In this document: one piece after another, positions 7,651-11,517 of the stretch
How positions within the stretch are numbered: position 1 is the stretch's first letter
Layout: each line of letters begins with the position of its first letter
Origin: Gemmatimonadota bacterium
Lineage (GTDB): Bacteria > Gemmatimonadota > Gemmatimonadetes > Gemmatimonadales > GWC2-71-9
DNA: 11,517 nucleotides
Reading direction: 5' to 3'
Assembly (NCBI GenBank): GCA_027294815.1
Contig: JAPULP010000415.1
Span: 1 to 11,517, forward strand
Notes under the pieces: generated by a model
The model's input: only the letters and a program-made list of their open reading frames with translations
What the model was told of the DNA's origin: nothing
Database searches by the model: none
Translations under genes and position numbers: made by a program

Positions 7651-7963
7651 AAGACCGGGTACCGCGACAACATCGTCATGCCCGCGTTCCACAAGAAGAG
7701 GGGCTTGGGCTATCGGGCGACCGCGCAGGAGAGACACTCGCATTCCTGCGCGAGCGGCCATCGGTAGTTCGGGGGGAAGAACTCCGAGATCGGGCGAGAC
7801 GGCCTCGGCAGGACCTGGTTCATCACCCGCGGCATCCTGCATGACGACCAACTGCAGCGGGTCGGGCACGGCACCGTCACGGCAACCACCGAGATGATGG
7901 TAGCGCAGTTCGTGCTGATTCTGACCGGTACGGTGTACTGCTCCCGCACCATGCCGGGCCGTG
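7651..7963 (+). pseudogene. LysR-type regulator relic, paralogue of the gene at the left edge
   Basis: Bases 7653-7929 align without gaps to 281-557 of the LysR gene: 220 of 277 identical (79%). The translation matches at 59 of 92 positions, for instance RDNIVMPAFHK against RDIIVMPAFHK and LQRVGHGT in both. The frame is broken by TAG at 7765-7767, where the intact gene has CTG (Leu). After 7929 a 7-nt deletion shifts the frame, yet similarity returns at ATGCCGGGCCGTG (7951-7963) and then stops. Only the middle third of the effector domain survives; no HTH and no C-terminal end. It is on the same strand as the intact gene and ends 24 bp before the stop of the DUF4862-like gene. It cannot make a functional regulator. 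Confidence 0.9.
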
Positions 7964-7986
7964 AACCGATGTACCGGGCGTGCGCC

Positions 7987-8946
7987 TCAGGCGGCGAGCT
8001 CGTTCAGCAGAGCCGACTGGGCCCGCAAAACCTCCTCGATCTCGAACCCGAGTTCGTCGTCGCCCCTCGCACAGCTGCACTTCATCCCGATAAAAGTCGC
8101 CTGAGGGCTCCGTTTCAGCGCTGTCGCGCAGGCGCTCGCGTCGGCGGCGCTGAAGCCGCCCTCCGGGTCCAGATGACAGTTATGCGAGTCTCGGAAGCCG
8201 ACTGGCGTCGGTCTCGCGCCAGAAAAGATCGCACCGACCAGCGGCACTTCGGAATCGAGCACTTGCTCGATCATCGCGAGCGGCGAAATGCCATCGAGTA
8301 TCAACCGCCCCGAATTGACCATCACGCCAACGCGGGAGTTGGCCGGATATTCCCGGTTAACCGCGCAGATCGTCTGCACGATCGCGTCCGTGTCGAGCGA
8401 TGACCGTTTTGCGCCCGGGAAGGCGATTCCGTAGTCATCGGGCCGCGTGTCGGTCGGCTCGACCGCGAGGCCCGCCTCGGGCAGAACCGCATCAATCAGT
8501 CTCGCGAGCACCACTAGGCTTTTATGGAAAGCGATCGCGTGCTGAATCGATCCACCCATCCGGCGCCCGGTTTGCACGATCACGTTGCGGATACGAACGC
8601 CCCGCTCCTCCAGCGACGCGCACTGCTGCACAATCGCGTTCGCATCCATCATTGCCGTGACGCGGGCGCGCTCGTCAAGGGACGAGAAACCATACGCCGC
8701 GTTCACCGCGCCGGCGCGCGCCCATTGGGCGACCAGCGTGACGACGAGCGAGGCGTGCAAATCCGCAAAGGCTTCCGCGAGCTCGGGCGCCAACGGCTCG
8801 CCGGCGAACAGCGGGATCTCGAAGTGCGAGATCTTCCATTCCTCGACGGCGCGGCGATACCAGACGACCTGCTCGGATGGCGGCAACTCGGTAGGACTCA
8901 TCGTGCCGATAGCGGCGTAGGCTCCAAGGACCTTTTCGGCGATCAT
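7987..8946 (-). CDS. DUF4862-like, xylose-isomerase-type TIM-barrel protein
   Basis: A 319-residue protein whose pattern I recognise as close to DUF4862, a family with no assigned reaction and a xylose-isomerase/AP-endonuclease-like barrel. Supporting marks: opening VLGAYAAIG (6-14), FEIPLFAGE (42-50) where related proteins have a short strand ending in an acidic segment, AVEPTD (161-166) as a candidate metal or acid site, VGVMVNSGRLILDG (206-219), the strongly reminiscent GAIFSGAR (238-245) followed by DSHNCHLDP (253-261), and FIGMKCSC (285-292) near the C-terminus. The start is ATG at 8946 with GGAG eight bases upstream. The frame is open to 9243, but that part lies over the ATPase gene. 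It is 128 bp after dppF and in the same direction, so probably co-transcribed. Role inferred: handling of a sugar or sugar-like part of the imported compound. Family assignment is from memory of the motif pattern, not a search. Confidence 0.6.
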   Translation of the reverse strand: MIAEKVLGAYAAIGTMSPTELPPSEQVVWYRRAVEEWKISHFEIPLFAGEPLAPELAEAFADLHASLVVTLVAQWARAGAVNAAYGFSSLDERARVTAMMDANAIVQQCASLEERGVRIRNVIVQTGRRMGGSIQHAIAFHKSLVVLARLIDAVLPEAGLAVEPTDTRPDDYGIAFPGAKRSSLDTDAIVQTICAVNREYPANSRVGVMVNSGRLILDGISPLAMIEQVLDSEVPLVGAIFSGARPTPVGFRDSHNCHLDPEGGFSAADASACATALKRSPQATFIGMKCSCARGDDELGFEIEEVLRAQSALLNELAA

Positions 8947-9074
8947 TCCAAGCTCCAGTGTGTCGCATAGCGTTCCATTTGGCTGCCGGGAGACCACCCG
9001 CGCGCCCGCGTTGCCGACCGATTTAGGCGCGCGCAGGACCTGCGGGATCGCGAACACACGGTCACGATCGTCAG

Positions 9075-10196
9075 CTATTCGATCCCGCCGGTCGGCACGA
9101 CTGCCCTCAGCGAAAGGTCCTCCGAGTAGTGACAAGCCACCCAGTGATCGCCACCAACCCTTCGAAGTTCGGGCACTTCTGTGGAACAGCGAGAGAGCCG
9201 TCCCGCTTTCTGGGCATAGGCGCAGCGCGTATGGAAGCGGCAACCGGCGGGCGGATCGATCGGCGACGGGATGCTTCCCTCAAGGATAATTCGCTCGCGA
9301 CGAGCGTCGGGATCCGGCACCGGCACCGCCGACAGCAGGGCCTCTGTATAAGGGTGTTTTGGATCGACATAGAGCGCCTCGCGCGACGCCAGCTCGACGA
9401 TCTTCCCGAGATACATCACCGCCACGCGATCGCTGATGTGTTCCACCACCGACAGGTCGTGTGCAACGAACACGTAAGTGAGCCCGAACTGCTCCTGAAG
9501 ATCCTCGAGAAGATTTAGCACTTGCCCTTGTATGGAAACGTCGAGAGAAGACACCGGCTCGTCAGCGACGATCAGCTTGGGATGCAGCGCTAGGGCCCGC
9601 GCGATTCCGATCCTCTGCCGCTGGCCGCCCGAAAACTGGTGCGGGCGCCGATTCCGGTGCTCCGGCTGCAAACCGACGCTCCTCAGAAGCTCAACAATCC
9701 GGTCGTCGATCTCGGATCGGGAACCGCCGAGCTTATGAACCTGGAACGGCTCGGCGAGAATTTGGCGTACTGTCATCCGAGGGCTCAACGAGGAGTTGGG
9801 GTCCTGGAAGATCATCTGGATATCTCGTCGCGCCCGTTTCATGTCCCCTTTGTCGAGAGTCATCAGATCAACCATTTTGCTCCCCTCGGGGTCGGTCTGG
9901 TCGACCAACGCATCACTTCGAAAGAAGATCTGGCCGCTGGTCGGCTCGACCAATCGCAGCACCGAACGCCCGACAGTTGTCTTCCCGCAGCCGCTCTCAC
10001 CTACCAACGCCAGGGTTTCGCGCTGGCGAACGAAGAACGACACGTCATCCACCGCCTGAACGCGGGCGACCTGGCGCTGCAGGACCCCTCCGAGCACCGG
10101 AAAGTGCGTGGTCAGATTTCGCACGTCGAGAAGCACGTCCGTGGCATCGGGACCCGGGGAGTTCGCGCCGGCGGCGGCGGCCTCAGGTTTACTCAC
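9075..10196 (-). CDS. dppF: DppF-like ABC transporter ATPase
   Basis: Cytoplasmic ATPase of a peptide/opine/nickel-type importer, 373 residues. Walker A GESGCGKTT (66-74), Q-loop Gln131 in IFQDPNSSL, signature FSGGQRQR (188-195), Walker B LIVADEP (208-214) with Glu213, and switch His246. The C-terminal oligo_HPY region has CRFHTRC (319-325) plus Cys337 and Cys355, the four-cysteine pattern of DppD/DppF/OppD ATPases, reported to hold an iron-sulfur cluster in characterised members. VLGGVLQRQVARVQAVDDVSF is typical of the DppF rather than the DppD partner. The start is GTG at 10196 with GGAGG nine bases upstream. It overlaps the dppD stop by 8 nt, so translation is probably coupled. An in-frame extension to 10322 only mirrors dppD. 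It should dimerise with the DppD-like protein and drive DppBC. Confidence 0.94.
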   Translation of the reverse strand: MSKPEAAAAGANSPGPDATDVLLDVRNLTTHFPVLGGVLQRQVARVQAVDDVSFFVRQRETLALVGESGCGKTTVGRSVLRLVEPTSGQIFFRSDALVDQTDPEGSKMVDLMTLDKGDMKRARRDIQMIFQDPNSSLSPRMTVRQILAEPFQVHKLGGSRSEIDDRIVELLRSVGLQPEHRNRRPHQFSGGQRQRIGIARALALHPKLIVADEPVSSLDVSIQGQVLNLLEDLQEQFGLTYVFVAHDLSVVEHISDRVAVMYLGKIVELASREALYVDPKHPYTEALLSAVPVPDPDARRERIILEGSIPSPIDPPAGCRFHTRCAYAQKAGRLSRCSTEVPELRRVGGDHWVACHYSEDLSLRAVVPTGGIE

Positions 10197-11331
10197 CTGC
10201 GGTCGCCTCCGGGTCGTGGAGCCAGCAGCGCGATAGATTGGGTGGCTCCGGCTCGAACATTGGCGGTTCCCGATCGCAGATCTGCATGCGCTCCGGGCAG
10301 CGATCTCCGAAGCGACAGCCATCGCCGATGGCGCGCGAATCGGGAACCACGCCCGCGATCGGATTAAGTTTCACCTTGCCCTGACCTCCCAGCGCCGGTA
10401 TCGAGCGGAACAGCCCGCGGGTATAGGGATGATGGCGGCGTTTCAGCACGCTGCGAACCGATCCGTACTCGACGAACTGGCCGAGGTACATGACTGCAAC
10501 CTCGTCCGCCATCGCCGCCACGACGCCAAGATCGTGCGTTATCATGACGATCGCCGTGTTTGTCTCCTCCTGCAGCTTCGCCATTAGGTCTAGAATTTGG
10601 GCCTGAATGGTCACGTCGAGAGCGGTCGTCGGCTCATCCGCGATTAGCAAGGCGGGATTGCACGACATCGCCATTGCGATCATTACACGCTGCCGCATCC
10701 CTCCACTCAGCTGGTAGGGATAGTCTTTCATGCGCTGATCCGGTGACGGGATCCCGACCAGCGCCAGCATGTCTTTGGTTCGCTCCTTGGCTTCCTTGGA
10801 ATCGACCGCTTGATGGAGGCGAATGGCCTCCACGATTTGGTCGCCGATGGTGAAGACGGGATTGAGCGATGTCATCGGCTCTTGGAAGATCATCGCGATC
10901 TCGGCACCGCGAATGCGGCGGATCTCCCTACCGGTGGGATTCAAACGGGTGAGGTCGACCACCTGGCCATCCCGCCCATGAAATAGGATCGTCCCAGAGA
11001 CCTGAGCGGAGGTACCGGGAAGGAGGCCCAAGATCGCCAAGGCCATCACGCTCTTTCCGCAACCGCTCTCCCCGACCAAACCGAGCGTCCGATTGGGGCG
11101 GATCTTCAGGTCGATACCGTCGACGGCTCTCACGATCCCGCGGTCGGTGCGAAAGTGCACTCTCAGGTCTCGAATCTCGAGTAGCACTTCGCCGGCCGCG
11201 ATCGTCGGCCGGCTGTCCACTCGCGGGTCATCCGAGGATGGCGCCGCTTTCGGTGTTGCGGGTTCCACTCTTGTTCTCAAAGACCTGGTGGCGATTTCAT
11301 GGTCCCGTCCCCAGTGTTTCGCCCGTGGCAA
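10189..11331 (-). CDS. dppD: DppD-like ABC transporter ATPase
   Basis: Partner ATPase, up to 380 residues. Walker A GESGCGKS (87-94), Q-loop Gln150 in IFQEPMTSLNP, signature LSGGMRQR (208-215), Walker B LLIADEP (228-234) with Glu233, switch His266. EPMTSLNPVFTIGDQ and SGGMRQRVMIAMA are typical of DppD. The C-terminal Cys pattern is CRFGDRC (339-345), Cys352 and Cys369. The start is uncertain: the longest frame begins with TTG at 11331, with AGAGGG just upstream. This gives about 48 residues before the usual beginning LLEIRDLRVHF, unusually long; GTG at 11268 or TTG at 11280 would shorten it but have weak ribosome sites. No in-frame ATG lies in this stretch. It is the first recognisable gene of the minus-strand series and ends 8 nt inside dppF. 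Function is secure; substrate and exact N-terminus are not. Confidence 0.93.
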   Translation of the reverse strand: MPRAKHWGRDHEIATRSLRTRVEPATPKAAPSSDDPRVDSRPTIAAGEVLLEIRDLRVHFRTDRGIVRAVDGIDLKIRPNRTLGLVGESGCGKSVMALAILGLLPGTSAQVSGTILFHGRDGQVVDLTRLNPTGREIRRIRGAEIAMIFQEPMTSLNPVFTIGDQIVEAIRLHQAVDSKEAKERTKDMLALVGIPSPDQRMKDYPYQLSGGMRQRVMIAMAMSCNPALLIADEPTTALDVTIQAQILDLMAKLQEETNTAIVMITHDLGVVAAMADEVAVMYLGQFVEYGSVRSVLKRRHHPYTRGLFRSIPALGGQGKVKLNPIAGVVPDSRAIGDGCRFGDRCPERMQICDREPPMFEPEPPNLSRCWLHDPEATAGE

Positions 11332-11412
11332 TTCCCTCTGCGAGCCCGGATAGGTGACGAGCCCATACGTGCGGTTGCGGGGGTTCGTCCCGCCCGAAAC
11401 AAGCGCTCTGGC

Positions 11413-11517
11413 CTAGCTCCATTGCCGCGCGACGAGGCCGCCGTCCTTTGACACACAGTCGAGAGCGCCTGAGACCCTCTTGGTAGCATAGCGGGCCCGA
11501 AAAGGCTCGATACAGCT
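11413..11517 (-). other. open frame entering from the right edge, unrecognised
   Basis: A minus-strand frame is open from the window edge for 34 codons and ends in TAG at 11415-11413. It includes the stretch ALDCVSKDGGLVARQWS. I cannot assign a family. It may be the C-terminal tail of a gene upstream of dppD, or a chance frame or short repeat element. It lies 81 bp before the TTG start proposed for dppD. Confidence 0.2.

Noticed and set aside
7183..7869. 228-codon minus-strand frame across the gap and LysR relic
   Set aside because: Over the relic it mirrors the antisense of the LysR gene, as an equivalent frame does at 207-497. The rest resembles no family.
9032..9044. Short palindrome CGCAGG-A-CCTGCG between dppF and the DUF4862-like gene
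   Set aside because: A one-base loop cannot form a good hairpin, there is no second copy and no T-run, and such short palindromes are common in GC-rich DNA; operator status is unsupported.
7987..9243. 418-codon frame for the DUF4862-like gene
   Set aside because: Its first part lies over the dppF 3' end and has no similarity; ATG at 8946 has a good ribosome site.
9075..10322. 415-codon frame for dppF
   Set aside because: The extra 42 residues overlap dppD coding sequence; GTG at 10196 has GGAGG and gives a normal N-terminus.
11377..11393. Small hairpin GCGGG/CCCGC upstream of dppD
   Set aside because: Only five pairs with a seven-base loop, expected by chance in GC-rich DNA; no tail or conserved context.
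11448..11453. TTGACA on the + strand as a -35 box
   Set aside because: No -10-like hexamer at 16-18 bp spacing and no + strand gene downstream in the window.

Overview
The window is GC-rich, densely packed bacterial DNA. Gene content (a LysR-type regulator, dipeptide/opine/nickel-type ABC importer, SDR, alpha/beta hydrolase and a periplasmic binding protein with a Sec signal and no lipobox) points to a Gram-negative proteobacterium, probably a soil- or plant-associated Alpha- or Betaproteobacterium. The exact lineage cannot be fixed from this sequence. It looks like an accessory uptake-and-catabolism locus. I see no rRNA, tRNA, CRISPR array or intact mobile element.

Layout. A LysR-type regulator on the + strand enters from the left edge (its N-terminus lies outside) and ends at 830. 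Every other intact gene is on the minus strand, so transcription runs from right to left: dppD-like ATPase (11331-10189), dppF-like ATPase (10196-9075), a DUF4862-like TIM-barrel protein (8946-7987), a gap of about 780 bp, a NodB/polysaccharide-deacetylase-like protein (7207-6302), a short leader ORF (6181-6113), a family-5 solute-binding protein (6116-4518), dppB-like permease (4361-3441), dppC-like permease (3371-2508), an SDR oxidoreductase (2440-1631) and an alpha/beta hydrolase (1634-798). Several junctions overlap in a way typical of translational coupling: dppD/dppF by 8 nt, leader/binding protein by ATGA, SDR/hydrolase by GTGA. The last gene meets the LysR gene tail to tail with a 33-bp overlap.

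How it may work (inference). The binding protein captures a solute in the periplasm, DppB/C carry it across the inner membrane and DppD/F power the transport. The deacetylase-like protein, DUF4862 protein, SDR and hydrolase would then process it. The substrate is not identifiable. A deacetylase-like fold plus a DUF4862/xylose-isomerase-like barrel suggests a sugar-derived or N-acylated compound rather than a simple peptide. The LysR protein is the obvious candidate regulator.

Most notable observations. (1) A degenerate second copy of the LysR gene lies at 7651-7963: 79% nucleotide identity over 277 ungapped bases, an in-frame TAG and a 7-nt deletion. It lies in the gap that separates the ATPase half of the transporter from the binding-protein/permease half. 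(2) The translation-initiation region of the binding-protein gene is duplicated 65 bp upstream. The upstream copy now starts a 22-codon leader ORF whose stop overlaps the real start codon. (3) A long hairpin without a U-tract lies between the binding-protein gene and the first permease gene. (4) The catabolic gene set around this transporter does not match any pathway I can name.
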